Positions 40,970-49,153 are shown, counted from the stretch's first letter. The stretch: 64,000 nucleotides of DNA from Nocardioides alkalitolerans (GCA_038184435.1 CP116227.1:2881501-2945500), one strand, 5' to 3'. Numbers and translations: made by a program. Notes: generated from the letters alone by a model not told the origin.

Positions 40970-42091
40970 TCAGCCGGCCGAGATGTTCTCGACGATCCCC
41001 TGGGCCTCGGTCGCGATCTCGGACGAGAGCGGCGCGGAGCCGGCGGCGTCGGCGGCGGCCTGCTGGCCCTCGTCGGACACGATGTAGGACAGGTAGCCCT
41101 TGACGTTGGCGGCCTCGGTGTCGTCGTCGTAGTTCTCGCACGCGATCAGGTAGGACAGCAGGATCACCGGGTAGGCGCCCTCCTCCGTCGTCGTGCGGTC
41201 GACGTCGGTCGCCATGTCGGTGGCGTCGCGGCCCTCGACGCGGGTCGACACCGCGACGACCTTGGCGGCGCCCTCGGCGGTCGGGGCGCTGAACGTGTCG
41301 CCCACGCCGACCGACACGGTGCCGAGGTCACCGATCTGGCTCTCGTCGGCGTAGCCGATCGTGTTCTCGGTGTTCGTGATGAGCTCGACGACACCCGAGG
41401 TGCCCTCGGCCGCCTGCGAGTTGCCGCCGGAGACGGGGAACGCGTCCTCAGCCTCGTAGGACCAGTTGTCCGGCGCCGCCTTGCCGAGGTAGTCCGTGAA
41501 GTTCTTCGTGGTGCCCGAGTCGTCCGAGCGGTGCACCGGCGAGATGTCGGCGTCCGGCAGGTCGGCGTCCGGGTTGTCGGCGACGATCGCCGGGTCGTTC
41601 CACTTCGTGATCTGGTTGTTGAAGATGTCCGCGATCACGGCGGGGCTGAGGTTGAGGCTGTCGACGCCCGGCACGTTGAACGCGATCGCGATCGGCGACA
41701 CGTACGCCGGGATCTCGATGACGTTGCCGCCGCAGCGCTCGCGGGCACCCTCGAGCTCCTCCTCCTTGAGGTAGGAGTCGGAGCCGGCGAACGACGTGGC
41801 GCCGTCGATGAACTGGCCGCGGCCGTCGGTGGAGCCGATGCCCTGGTAGTCGACCGTCAGGTTGCCGTCGTTGAGGCCCTGGATCGCGGTCGCCCACGCC
41901 TCCTGCGCCTTCTCCTGGGAGGTGGCGCCCGCGCCGCGGAGCTCGCCCGACAGGCCCGAGGCGGCCGAGGGGGCGTCACTGTTGCCGGAGCCGTTCGAGC
42001 TGCCGCCCTCGTTGCCGGCACCGCAGGCCGAGAGGGTGAGGGCCAGAGCGGCCACACCGGGCACGACGTAGCGGAAGGAAGTGCGCTTCAC
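40970..42091 (-). CDS. pstS: Phosphate ABC transporter substrate-binding lipoprotein PstS
   Basis: The extracytoplasmic phosphate-binding protein of the pst importer. It has a basic N-terminus and lipobox LTLSACGAG (Cys about residue 23), then a Ser/Gly/Asn linker. The phosphate-binding loops are visible: GAGATSQEKAQEAW, YQGIGSTDGRGQF, SFAGSDSYL and RSDDSGTTKNFTDYL. The length of 373 residues is standard. It heads the operon and has PHO boxes upstream; the 206-base gap before the gene is covered by them. Confidence 0.95.
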   Translation of the reverse strand: MKRTSFRYVVPGVAALALTLSACGAGNEGGSSNGSGNSDAPSAASGLSGELRGAGATSQEKAQEAWATAIQGLNDGNLTVDYQGIGSTDGRGQFIDGATSFAGSDSYLKEEELEGARERCGGNVIEIPAYVSPIAIAFNVPGVDSLNLSPAVIADIFNNQITKWNDPAIVADNPDADLPDADISPVHRSDDSGTTKNFTDYLGKAAPDNWSYEAEDAFPVSGGNSQAAEGTSGVVELITNTENTIGYADESQIGDLGTVSVGVGDTFSAPTAEGAAKVVAVSTRVEGRDATDMATDVDRTTTEEGAYPVILLSYLIACENYDDDTEAANVKGYLSYIVSDEGQQAAADAAGSAPLSSEIATEAQGIVENISAG

Positions 42092-42178
42092 TGCGGGTCT
42101 CCTGAAGTCTGCTGAGGATCACTGAACGAACTGACGCACGGAACGTAAGGAGGCTGGGTGTACGGATCCGTCGGCGTC

Positions 42179-42251
42179 AGTGAACGAGCAGTGAACGGTG
42201 GTGACCCATCGGCGAACGCCAGGTCGGGCAGACGGTGAGCATCGGGTGAAC
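42179..42251 (-). promoter_or_regulatory. PHO boxes upstream of pstS
   Basis: On the minus strand two clusters of 7-base direct repeats occur. The proximal one (42179-42206) reads GGTCACC, GTTCACT, GTTCACT with 10-11 base periods. The distal one (42233-42251) reads GTTCACC then GCTCACC 11 bases later. This is the Streptomyces/mycobacterial PhoP-type box, so the operon should be induced by phosphate starvation. Confidence 0.8.
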
Positions 42252-42297
42252 TAGACCGGTGCGCCCTTGACGACATGACCTGGACCACACTCACCCG

Positions 42298-43233
42298 TTA
42301 CGCGCTCGTGACCTCCGTGGCGACGACACGGCCGCGGCGGTGGTGCACGACGAGCGCGGCGCCCTTGTCGAGGGCGACCGGTGCGACCCCGAGGGCGTCG
42401 AGCACCAGCGGCAGCACCGGGCGGTGCGTGCACAGGACCGTGCGGGGCTCCTCGAGCAGACGGACCACGAGGCGGCGCACCCCCGCCTTGCTCGCGTCCT
42501 CCTCGCTCAGCACCGGTTCGAGCCGCGGCGTGAGGTCGTGCGCGTCGAGGAAGGGCTGCACGCTCTGCACGCAGCGCGTGCTCGGGGACGTCACGACGGA
42601 ACCCACGCCGTACGCCGCGAGCAGCGCCACCCAGCGGCGCGCCTGGTCGTGGCCGACCGCCAGCAGCGGCCGCACCCGGTCGTCGGCGCGCCAGCGGTCG
42701 CGCGAGCGGGCGACGCCGTGCCGGAGGACGACGAGGGTCGACGTACGCCGCGGGCGAGCCATCGCCTCGTCGAGGGTGGCGACGTCGTGGGCGTAGGTCA
42801 GGCGGTCGCGGGCCTCGCCGACCGGCACCCACGCGACCTCGTCGATCTCCTCGGCCCGCCGGTAGCCGGCCACGTCGTCGTCACCGACCACCCGGGCCGA
42901 CCAGTAGGAGACGGTCTTGTCGCGAGGGCCGCCGCGGCCGGCGACGCGGTAGTGCTGGTCGGCCAGGGGGGCGCCCAGGCGGACCCGGAGCCCGGTCTCC
43001 TCCTCGACCTCCCGCACCGCGGTCGCGACCACGTGCTCGCCGCGGTCCACCTTGCCCTTGGGGAACGACCAGTCGTCGTACCGGGGGCGGTGGACGAGCA
43101 GGACCTCCTTGCCGGGCCGCGTCACGACGGCGCCCGCGGCGCGCACGGCGGGGCGGTCGGGCTCGGCCGCACCGGGATCGGCGGACGAGGGCAGCTGCTC
43201 GCGGGGGACGGCCCCGGGGACGCGGCGCGACAT
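42298..43233 (-). CDS. Two-domain NUDIX hydrolase / histidine phosphatase (MutT1-like)
   Basis: A 311-residue fusion. The N-terminal NUDIX domain (about residues 25-150) has the box WSFPKGKVDRGEHVVATAVR followed by EVEEETGL. The C-terminal histidine phosphatase domain (from about 165) has LVVLRHGVARSRDRW and a late CTHRPVLPLV. In mycobacteria the same layout, MutT1, removes oxidised nucleotides such as 8-oxo-dGTP and diadenosine polyphosphates. I prefer the ATG at 43233, with GAGACT seven bases upstream; a GTG at 43248 is possible. Confidence 0.88.
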   Translation of the reverse strand: MSRRVPGAVPREQLPSSADPGAAEPDRPAVRAAGAVVTRPGKEVLLVHRPRYDDWSFPKGKVDRGEHVVATAVREVEEETGLRVRLGAPLADQHYRVAGRGGPRDKTVSYWSARVVGDDDVAGYRRAEEIDEVAWVPVGEARDRLTYAHDVATLDEAMARPRRTSTLVVLRHGVARSRDRWRADDRVRPLLAVGHDQARRWVALLAAYGVGSVVTSPSTRCVQSVQPFLDAHDLTPRLEPVLSEEDASKAGVRRLVVRLLEEPRTVLCTHRPVLPLVLDALGVAPVALDKGAALVVHHRRGRVVATEVTSA

Positions 43234-43282
43234 GGGCACCAGTCTCACACCCCGTCCGTCGAGCCCCGGGACGGGCGCGGGC

Positions 43283-43438
43283 TCAGTCGTCGTCGGCGAC
43301 GACGCCGAGGATGCGGTCGATCTCCTCGGTCGTGAGGTGCCGCTCGGAGCGGCTGGCCGCGACCATCAGGTTGGTGGTGAGCTCGACCTCGCCCAGCAGC
43401 ACCGAGTCCTCGAGAGTCACGTCGAACTGGTCGTTCAC
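43283..43438 (-). CDS. Small conserved-looking protein of 51 residues downstream of bldG
   Basis: The open frame runs from GTG at 43438 to TGA at 43283. The product has an acidic N-terminus (MNDQFDVTLEDSVLLGEVEL) and ends HLTTEEIDRILGVVADDD. No family is recognised with certainty. A textbook ribosome site, GGAGGAG, lies five bases before the GTG, and the codon third positions are GC-rich as in real genes here. It lies between bldG and the MutT1-like gene, all on one strand. In Streptomyces this position holds an anti-sigma gene, so a regulatory link is possible but unproven. Confidence 0.7.
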   Translation of the reverse strand: MNDQFDVTLEDSVLLGEVELTTNLMVAASRSERHLTTEEIDRILGVVADDD

Positions 43439-43559
43439 GGGCTCTCCTCCCTCGCGTGTGCGGACACCGGAGGGACGGTGCCCGCGGCCACCGGCGGGAA
43501 ACCTCCGCGGAGGTTAAGGAAGTCGTCGGCCCCGGTGACCCGCGGGCGGGAGGTCGGCG

Positions 43560-43907
43560 TCAGGACGCGTCGGCCGAGGCGAGCGCAGCCGCGAGCGAGT
43601 CGTGGATGACGAAGACCTTCGCGAGGCCCGTGATGCGGAAGATCTTGAGGAGCCGGTCCTGGCTGCAGATCAGCTGCAGGGAGCCGTTGTTGGCACGCAC
43701 CTTCTTGAGGCCACCGACGAGGACGCCCAGGCCCGTCGAGTCGAGGAACTCGACGCCCTCCATGTCGATCACGAGGTCGTAGGTGCCGGCGGCGACGAGC
43801 TCGGTGATCCGGTCGCGGAGGCGCGGCGCCGTGTAGACGTCGATCTCGCCACCGACGGCGACGATGGTCTTGCCATCGGCCTCGCTGGTCGCAAGAGTCA
43901 GGTCCAC
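43560..43907 (-). CDS. bldG: Anti-sigma factor antagonist BldG (STAS domain)
   Basis: A 115-residue STAS-domain anti-anti-sigma factor. Phosphorylation on a conserved serine by an anti-sigma kinase would release the cognate sigma factor control; that site is the Ser in VEFLDSTGLGVLVGGLKKV. The whole sequence (GGEIDVYTAPRLRDRITELV, ICSQDRLLKIFRITGLAKVF) is strikingly like Streptomyces BldG, and the divergent DUF1998 helicase next door is also the Streptomyces order. No kinase is adjacent. GAGGAGA is the ribosome site before the GTG at 43907. Confidence 0.88.
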   Translation of the reverse strand: MDLTLATSEADGKTIVAVGGEIDVYTAPRLRDRITELVAAGTYDLVIDMEGVEFLDSTGLGVLVGGLKKVRANNGSLQLICSQDRLLKIFRITGLAKVFVIHDSLAAALASADAS

Positions 43908-43948
43908 GTCGTCTCCTCAGGCACGCAGGTGCATGCATCGGGCCACTT

Positions 43949-43979
43949 GCCGGGCACCGTACCCGAGATGGTGCCCGGC
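43949..43979 (-). promoter_or_regulatory. Stem-loop in the bldG leader region
   Basis: GCCGGGCACC (43949-43958) pairs with GGTGCCCGGC (43970-43979) around 11 bases. It lies 42 bases before the bldG start, in the 178-base gap between divergent genes. Role unknown; it may be a leader structure or an operator. Confidence 0.4.
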
Positions 43980-44054
43980 CTATCAAACCATGATCCTGCG
44001 ACGGGCCGCAGGAGGACGCCGGAACCGCTGTGCCGGACCCCACCGATGCCAGCA

Positions 44055-44077
44055 ACGTCGGTGCCGCTTGCCAGACT
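44055..44077 (+). promoter_or_regulatory. PafBC-type DNA-damage promoter of the helicase gene
   Basis: ACGTCGGTG (44055-44063) matches seven of nine bases of TTGTCRGTG. Exactly eight bases later comes CAGACT (44072-44077), a TAnnnT variant with one change. The ATG follows eight bases downstream. Confidence 0.6.
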
Positions 44078-44085
44078 CCCCGCCC

Positions 44086-46521
44086 ATGGACGGTCGCGGC
44101 GAGCACGAGGCGGGGCACGGTGTCTCCCCCGCGGCCTCCCCCGCGGCGTCCCTCGCGCGCCTGACGTCGCCGTACGACCGGGCCGAGCGCCTGCGGCACG
44201 TCCGCGTGCTGCCCCGGCGCGACGCGGTGACCGCGGCGTGGCCGGACTGGGCGCACCCGGCGGTGCGCGACGGGTACGTCGAGCTGGGCGTGGCCGCGCC
44301 CTGGGCCCACCAGCGGACCGCCGCCGACCTCGCCCACGACGGCACCCACGTCGTGCTCGCCACGGGCACGGCGTCGGGCAAGTCGATGGGCTACCTGCTG
44401 CCGGCGCTCACCACGCTGCTCGACGCGCGCACCTCCCGCGGCACCCGGGGGGCCTCCACCCTGTACGTCGCGCCCACCAAGGCGCTGGCGGCCGACCAGC
44501 TCGCCGCCGTCGAGCGGCTGGGCACCGGCGTGCGGGCGGTGACGCACGACGGGGACAGCCCGACGGAGCTGCGGGACTGGACGCGCGACCACGCCGAGTA
44601 CGTCCTGACCAACCCCGACATGCTGCACCACTCCCTCCTGCCGGGGCACCACCGCTGGCCGGCCTTCTGGCGCGGTCTCCGCTACGTCGTGGTGGACGAG
44701 TGCCACCACTACCGCGGGGTGTTCGGCGCCCACGTCGCCCAGGTGCTGCGCCGGGTGCGACGCATCGCGGCCCACCACGGCAGCGAGCCGACCTTCGTGC
44801 TCGCCTCGGCCACGGCGGCCGAGCCCGCCGACACCGCCCACCGGCTCACGGGGCTCGACGTCGTGCCCGTCACCGAGGACGCGTCGCCCCGGGGAAGCGT
44901 CACCCTCGGCATGTGGCAGCCGCCGTTGACGTCGCACCAGGGCGAGAACGGCGCGCCGGTGCGGCGCGCCGCGGGCTCCGAGGCGGCCGACCTGCTCACC
45001 GACCTCGTCGTCGACGGCGTGCGCACGCTCGCCTTCGTGCGGTCGCGCCGCGGCGCCGAGCAGGTGGCCCGCACGGCGCGGGAGCACCTCGCCGACGTGG
45101 ACCCGGCGCTGCCGGCGCGGGTCTCCTCCTACCGCGGCGGCTACCTGCCCGAGGAACGGCGCGAGATCGAGCGGGCCCTGCGCTCCGGCGAGCTGCTCGG
45201 CCTCGCGGCCACCAACGCCCTCGAGCTCGGCATCGACGTGGCGGGCCTCGACGCGGTGCTCGTCGTCGGGTTCCCCGGCACGCGGGCGGCCCTGTGGCAG
45301 CAGGTCGGCCGCGCCGGCCGGGCGCAGCAGGACTCCCTGGGGCTGCTCGTCGCCCGCGACGACCCGCTCGACACCTTCCTGGTCGCCCACCCCGAGGCGC
45401 TTCTGGACGCACCCGTCGAGCAGACGGTGTTCGACCCCGACAACCCCTACGTGCTGGCCCCGCACCTCTGCGCCGCCGCCGCGGACCAGCCGCTCACCGA
45501 CGCCGACCTCGGGCTGTTCGGCCCCACGGCCCCCGTGCTCCTCGACCAGCTCCTGGCGACCGGCCTCCTGCGCCGCCGACCGGCCGGCTACTTCTGGACC
45601 GACCGACGCCGGGCGAGCGACCTCGCCGACCTTCGGTCGAGCGGTGGGTCCCCGGTGCAGCTCGTGGAGGCCGGGAGCGGGCGCGTCATCGGCACGGTCG
45701 ACGCCGCCCGGGCCCACGGCGAGGCGCACGAGGGCGCCGTCTACGTGCACCTCGGCGAGACCTGGCTGGTCGAGAGCCTCGACCTCGACGAGCACGTGGC
45801 CGTGCTGCAGCGGGCGGACCCGCCGTTCACCACCTCCGCCCGCGAGGTGACCGACATCCGCATCGTCGAGGAGCAGCGCGGCGTCGACTGGGGCGGGTGC
45901 CGCCTCGCGTTCGGGACCGTCGACGTCAGCCACCAGGTGGTCGCCTACCTCCGCCGGCGGGAACCCGGGGGCGAGGTGATCGGCGAGCAGGCCCTCGAGC
46001 TCCCGGCGCGGTCCCTGCGGACGGCCGCCGTCTGGTGGACCGTGCCCTCGTCCGTGATCGCCGACCTCGAGAGCCGCGGGGTGGACGTCGGCGACCTCCC
46101 GGGCGCGGCCCACGCGGCCGAGCACTGCTCCATCGGCCTGCTCCCGCTCTTCGCCACCTGCGACCGCTGGGACATCGGGGGCGTGTCGACCGTGCTGCAC
46201 CCCGACACCGGCACCCTGACCGTCTTCGTCCACGACGGCCACCCCGGCGGGGCGGGCTTCGCCGAGCGCGGCTTCGCGGCCGCGCCGGACTGGCTGCGTG
46301 CGACCCGGGCGACCATCGCGGACTGCGAGTGCACGGAGGGCTGCCCGTCCTGCGTGCAGTCCCCGAAGTGCGGCAACCAGAACCACCCGCTGGACAAGCA
46401 CGCGGCGCTGCTGCTGCTCGACGAGCTGCTGCGTCACGCGCCACCCCCGGCGGCGGCCGGAGGACCTGCCGGGCCGGCCCGGGCCACCCCCTCGACGACG
46501 GCCTCCCAGCCGCCCGGGTAG
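44086..46521 (+). CDS. DEAD/DEAH helicase with DUF1998 domain (MrfA/Hrq1-like)
   Basis: An 811-residue superfamily 2 helicase. Motif I is VVLATGTASGKSMGYLLPAL, followed by VAPTKALAADQL, motif II VVVDECHHY, motif III LASATAAEP, then LAATNALELGIDVAGLDAV and motif VI QVGRAGRAQQDS. The C-terminal DUF1998 cysteine cluster CECTEGCPSCVQSPKCGNQN should bind zinc. In Bacillus the relative MrfA repairs mitomycin damage, and the promoter here looks DNA-damage inducible. The ATG at 44086 fits the -10 position. Its last 88 bases overlap the convergent TadE-like gene; the last 30 residues are low complexity. Confidence 0.88.
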   Translation: MDGRGEHEAGHGVSPAASPAASLARLTSPYDRAERLRHVRVLPRRDAVTAAWPDWAHPAVRDGYVELGVAAPWAHQRTAADLAHDGTHVVLATGTASGKSMGYLLPALTTLLDARTSRGTRGASTLYVAPTKALAADQLAAVERLGTGVRAVTHDGDSPTELRDWTRDHAEYVLTNPDMLHHSLLPGHHRWPAFWRGLRYVVVDECHHYRGVFGAHVAQVLRRVRRIAAHHGSEPTFVLASATAAEPADTAHRLTGLDVVPVTEDASPRGSVTLGMWQPPLTSHQGENGAPVRRAAGSEAADLLTDLVVDGVRTLAFVRSRRGAEQVARTAREHLADVDPALPARVSSYRGGYLPEERREIERALRSGELLGLAATNALELGIDVAGLDAVLVVGFPGTRAALWQQVGRAGRAQQDSLGLLVARDDPLDTFLVAHPEALLDAPVEQTVFDPDNPYVLAPHLCAAAADQPLTDADLGLFGPTAPVLLDQLLATGLLRRRPAGYFWTDRRRASDLADLRSSGGSPVQLVEAGSGRVIGTVDAARAHGEAHEGAVYVHLGETWLVESLDLDEHVAVLQRADPPFTTSAREVTDIRIVEEQRGVDWGGCRLAFGTVDVSHQVVAYLRRREPGGEVIGEQALELPARSLRTAAVWWTVPSSVIADLESRGVDVGDLPGAAHAAEHCSIGLLPLFATCDRWDIGGVSTVLHPDTGTLTVFVHDGHPGGAGFAERGFAAAPDWLRATRATIADCECTEGCPSCVQSPKCGNQNHPLDKHAALLLLDELLRHAPPPAAAGGPAGPARATPSTTASQPPG

Positions 46522-46838
46522 CTGCGGCGCACCGCCACCACCACCCGCACGTCACGGTCCAGCACCTCGCACGACGTCAGCTCGGCGCCGTTGCGCCCGG
46601 CCGTCTCCGTCGCGGCCGCGCACGCGTCGCCCTCCACCACGGCACCGGCTCCCGCGAGCGCCGCGAGGTCGGCGGCCGCCTGGGCCCGGCGGTGCTCGAC
46701 GAACAACCCGGCCCCGACCGCGAGGACCACCGCCACCGCCCCCAGGACCGCGACCAGGGCCAGCGCCGTCACCGTGGCCGCACCCCGCTGGTCGCGGTGC
46801 TCGCGGTTGTCGTGCAGGGCACCGTGCACCACCCTCAC
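46434..46838 (-). CDS. Rv3654c-like TadE-type pilus protein
   Basis: A 134-residue protein with one N-terminal membrane helix following the processing-like motif RDQRGAATVTALALVAVLGA, then a small outer domain with two cysteines (GDACAAAT, TSCEVLD). This is the helicase/secretion-neighbourhood TadE-like family of actinobacteria (Rv3654c by order). Unlike its neighbours it lacks the Glu five residues after the DQRG site. The GTG at 46838 overlaps the upstream TadE stop. Its 3' end is antisense to the end of the helicase gene by 88 bases. Confidence 0.78.
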   Translation of the reverse strand: MRVVHGALHDNREHRDQRGAATVTALALVAVLGAVAVVLAVGAGLFVEHRRAQAAADLAALAGAGAVVEGDACAAATETAGRNGAELTSCEVLDRDVRVVVAVRRSYPGGWEAVVEGVARAGPAGPPAAAGGGA

Positions 46839-47245
46839 TGCTCCTCCCGGGCGGCCACCGCGGTCGCACTCAGGGGCACCGAGGGCGCCCACGCGAGGAG
46901 CGCGGGACCCTCGACCCTGACCCGCACGGTCGCGGTCACCTCGGACTCCCCCGTCGCCACGGTCACCGTCGCGCCGTCCGGAGCCACGCGCCGGCCAGCG
47001 GCCACGCTCGCCGCCGTGCCGTCGTCCCGCGCCGCGGCCCGCGCTGCCTCCCGGGCCGCGTCGACCACCTGCACCTGCACGAACGCCAGACCCACCATCC
47101 AGGTCAGAGCGAGGGTGACGAGGACGAGCAGCGGGAGCACCATGACCGTCTCGGCCGTGACCGCACCCCGTTGGTCACGGCGCCGACCCGCGGCGACGCG
47201 GACCGGGAGGACGCGCCCGCTCCGCGCGGGTCGGCGCCGGCCCAT
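46835..47245 (-). CDS. TadE-like pilus assembly protein
   Basis: A 136-residue minor pseudopilin-type protein. The basic leader ends in RRRDQRGAVTAETVMVLPLL. DQRG before the helix, with Glu at +5, is the class III prepilin cleavage pattern. The helix is followed by a VVDAAREAARAAARDDG segment typical of TadE, and a beta-rich tail. The ATG at 47245 overlaps the stop of the pilin-like gene. It belongs to the tad-like operon running from the Ssd-like gene down to the TadE-type gene. Confidence 0.82.
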   Translation of the reverse strand: MGRRRPARSGRVLPVRVAAGRRRDQRGAVTAETVMVLPLLVLVTLALTWMVGLAFVQVQVVDAAREAARAAARDDGTAASVAAGRRVAPDGATVTVATGESEVTATVRVRVEGPALLAWAPSVPLSATAVAAREEQ

Positions 47246-47475
47246 CAGCCGATGCCGATCAGGCCGAGCACGTGCTCGAACATCGACGTCAGCATCTGGT
47301 TGCCGAGGCCACCGGTGAGCAGCTGGTAGGCCAGCCCGGCGAGACCGGCTCCCGCCGCCGTGCCCACGGCGTACTCCGCCGTCGTGATCCCCCGCTGGTC
47401 ACCGGTGCCGCCGACGGTCCGGCCCGCCAGCCGCGCGACGCGGCTCCGCACGCTCCTCGTGAGGCGCATGGTCAT
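47245..47475 (-). CDS. Flp-type pilin-like protein (DUF4244)
   Basis: A 76-residue protein: basic leader, then GTGDQRGITTAEYAVGTAAG. G followed by ITTAEY is a perfect Flp prepilin cleavage site (Glu+5, Tyr+6). A single hydrophobic helix follows (GAGLAGLAYQLLTGGLGNQM). It is the likely structural subunit of the apparatus encoded by this operon. AAGGGGG lies just before the ATG at 47475. The 131 bases upstream separate it from the TadC-like gene and contain three CCCAGG-type motifs. Confidence 0.85.
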   Translation of the reverse strand: MTMRLTRSVRSRVARLAGRTVGGTGDQRGITTAEYAVGTAAGAGLAGLAYQLLTGGLGNQMLTSMFEHVLGLIGIG

Positions 47476-47606
47476 CCCCCTTCCGGCCGGTGGGACCGTC
47501 CCGCCGACCTGGGACGACCCTCCCCCGCCGACGGCCCCCGCGATCGGGGCGACGGGTCGCCTGGGGACGACCACCTCCCCGCGGCCACCTGGGGAGAGGC
47601 AGCGGC

Positions 47607-48338
47607 TCACCACCGCAGTCCCTCCACAGCGGCGGCGACGAGCGGGACGATCCCGAGCAGGAGGAACGCCGGCAGCAGGCACAGCCCCAGCGGCACGGCC
47701 GCACGCACGCCGACCGCCCGCGCCCGGTCCTCCACCCGCGCGCGGGCCTGCTCGTCGAGCTCCTCGGCCAGGGCCGCCACGGCGTCGGTGACGACCATGC
47801 CCGCCTCGTGCGAGCGAGCCATGACGCGCGCGAGGGGCGCCAGCCCGGGGCTGTCCGCCGCGAGGCGGGTCCACACCTCCCCGGCGTCGAGACCGAGGTC
47901 GAGACGCGCGGCGACGGGGGCGAGCTCGTCGGCGGCGGCGCCCGGCAGCGCCGCGCGCGCCGCACCGAGCGCCCCGGCGGGACCGGCGCCCGACGCGAGC
48001 GCCGCCCCGAACAGCTCGACGAAGGCGGGGAGCTCCTGCGCGAGGCGGGCCCGCCGGCGGCGTGCCTCGGGCGGCTCCGCTCGTCGCAGGAGCACCCACA
48101 GCCCCACCGCGGCGGCCACGGCCGCGGGCCAGGCGAGCAGCCCGCTGAGGAACGTGCCGACGCCGAGGGCCGCCGACGCGCACCACAGCGGCGCCAGGCG
48201 ACGCACCCGGTCGTCGCGCGGTCGCGACGGACCGGTGGCGGCCGGGGTGGGTTCTTCCAGGCGCGGGGGCGCCGCGAGGGCGACCGCCGCCGCGGCACCC
48301 GCCGCCGCCAGCAGGACGATGCCGCTGCCGCCGCTCAC
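47607..48338 (-). CDS. Type II secretion F/TadC-like membrane protein
   Basis: A 243-residue inner-membrane platform protein. After an N-terminal membrane pair comes the cytosolic GspF-type domain (AQELPAFVELFGAALASGAGPAGA, ADSPGLAPLARVMARSHEAGM) and a C-terminal helix (AAVPLGLCLLPAFLLLGIVP). With the next protein it should form the TadB/TadC platform on which the ATPase works. The GTG at 48338 overlaps the tadB-like stop (GTGA). The order tadA-tadB-tadC-flp-tadE is the actinobacterial norm. Confidence 0.82.
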   Translation of the reverse strand: MSGGSGIVLLAAAGAAAAVALAAPPRLEEPTPAATGPSRPRDDRVRRLAPLWCASAALGVGTFLSGLLAWPAAVAAAVGLWVLLRRAEPPEARRRRARLAQELPAFVELFGAALASGAGPAGALGAARAALPGAAADELAPVAARLDLGLDAGEVWTRLAADSPGLAPLARVMARSHEAGMVVTDAVAALAEELDEQARARVEDRARAVGVRAAVPLGLCLLPAFLLLGIVPLVAAAVEGLRW

Positions 48339-49153
48339 CGGACCTCCAGGACGTCGTCCGCGATCCGCTCGATCCAGAGCAGGCCGGCAGCGCCGAAGGC
48401 CAGTCCCCCGGCCAGGCACCCGAGCCCCAGGGGCGTGACGAGGAGGAAGTGGAGCGGATTGCCACCCGTGGTGCCCCCGAGGAGCAGGGCGACGAGGGGC
48501 AGGCCGGCCATGAGGCGAGCCGTGGCGCGGGCCGATGCGAGCTCGGAGGCCACCACGCGCCGGGTGGCCTCGGTCGCGCGCACGAGGCGGGCGACACGCG
48601 TGAGGGCGTCGGCGAGCCCGGCACCCGTGCGGGCGCTGATCTGCCAGGCCGCGGCGACCAGACCGAGGGCGTCCGCACCGGGCAGGCTCGCCAGGGCGCG
48701 CCACGCCGCGACGGTGTCGGCGCCGAGGGTGTCGGCGCGCCGCACGGCGTCGACGGAGGGCCACTCACGGGCCGCCGCGGCGAGGGCGACGGACGGGGCG
48801 CGGCCGGCCCGCAGCTCGCCCGCCAGGAGCTCGCAGAGGCCCACGACGCGTTCCCGGTTCCGCGCGGCCAGCCGTCCCTCCCGGCGGCGCCGCAGGAGCG
48901 TCCGCCCACCCAGCACGACCCCGGCGGCGAGCAACGCCCAGACGGTGGCCCGCACCCCACCGACCACGGCCGCCGTCGCCCCCAGGGTGAGCGCCCCCGC
49001 GGCGACCGCGGTGCGCCGACCGACCGTCGGCGCGCTCGCCGGCCCCGCTCGCCGGTGGGCCACCGCCGGGCCCGGCCGCCAGCCCACGAGCACGGCAGCG
49101 GCCGCCGCCAGCCCGGCGAGGAGCAGGAGGTCCGCTCCCGGGTCCGCGGTCAC
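48335..49153 (-). CDS. Type II secretion F/TadB-like membrane protein
   Basis: A 272-residue GspF-domain membrane protein: N-terminal helices (LLLLAGLAAAAAVLVGW), a cytosolic stretch with ERVVGLCELLAGELRAGRAP, and LARLMAGLPLVALLL-type C-terminal helices with GNPLHFLLVTPLGLG. It probably couples the TadA ATPase to pilin insertion. It overlaps the ATPase gene by four bases and its TadC partner by four bases. Confidence 0.82.
   Translation of the reverse strand: MTADPGADLLLLAGLAAAAAVLVGWRPGPAVAHRRAGPASAPTVGRRTAVAAGALTLGATAAVVGGVRATVWALLAAGVVLGGRTLLRRRREGRLAARNRERVVGLCELLAGELRAGRAPSVALAAAAREWPSVDAVRRADTLGADTVAAWRALASLPGADALGLVAAAWQISARTGAGLADALTRVARLVRATEATRRVVASELASARATARLMAGLPLVALLLGGTTGGNPLHFLLVTPLGLGCLAGGLAFGAAGLLWIERIADDVLEVR

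Noticed and set aside
43602..47318. Very long antisense-frame ORFs (also 49150-52200, 55386-58571, 32782-35772)
   Set aside because: These are shadow frames caused by extreme GC at third positions. Their translations are Arg/Ala/Pro/Gly repeats without domains, and they lie opposite genes with clear motifs.
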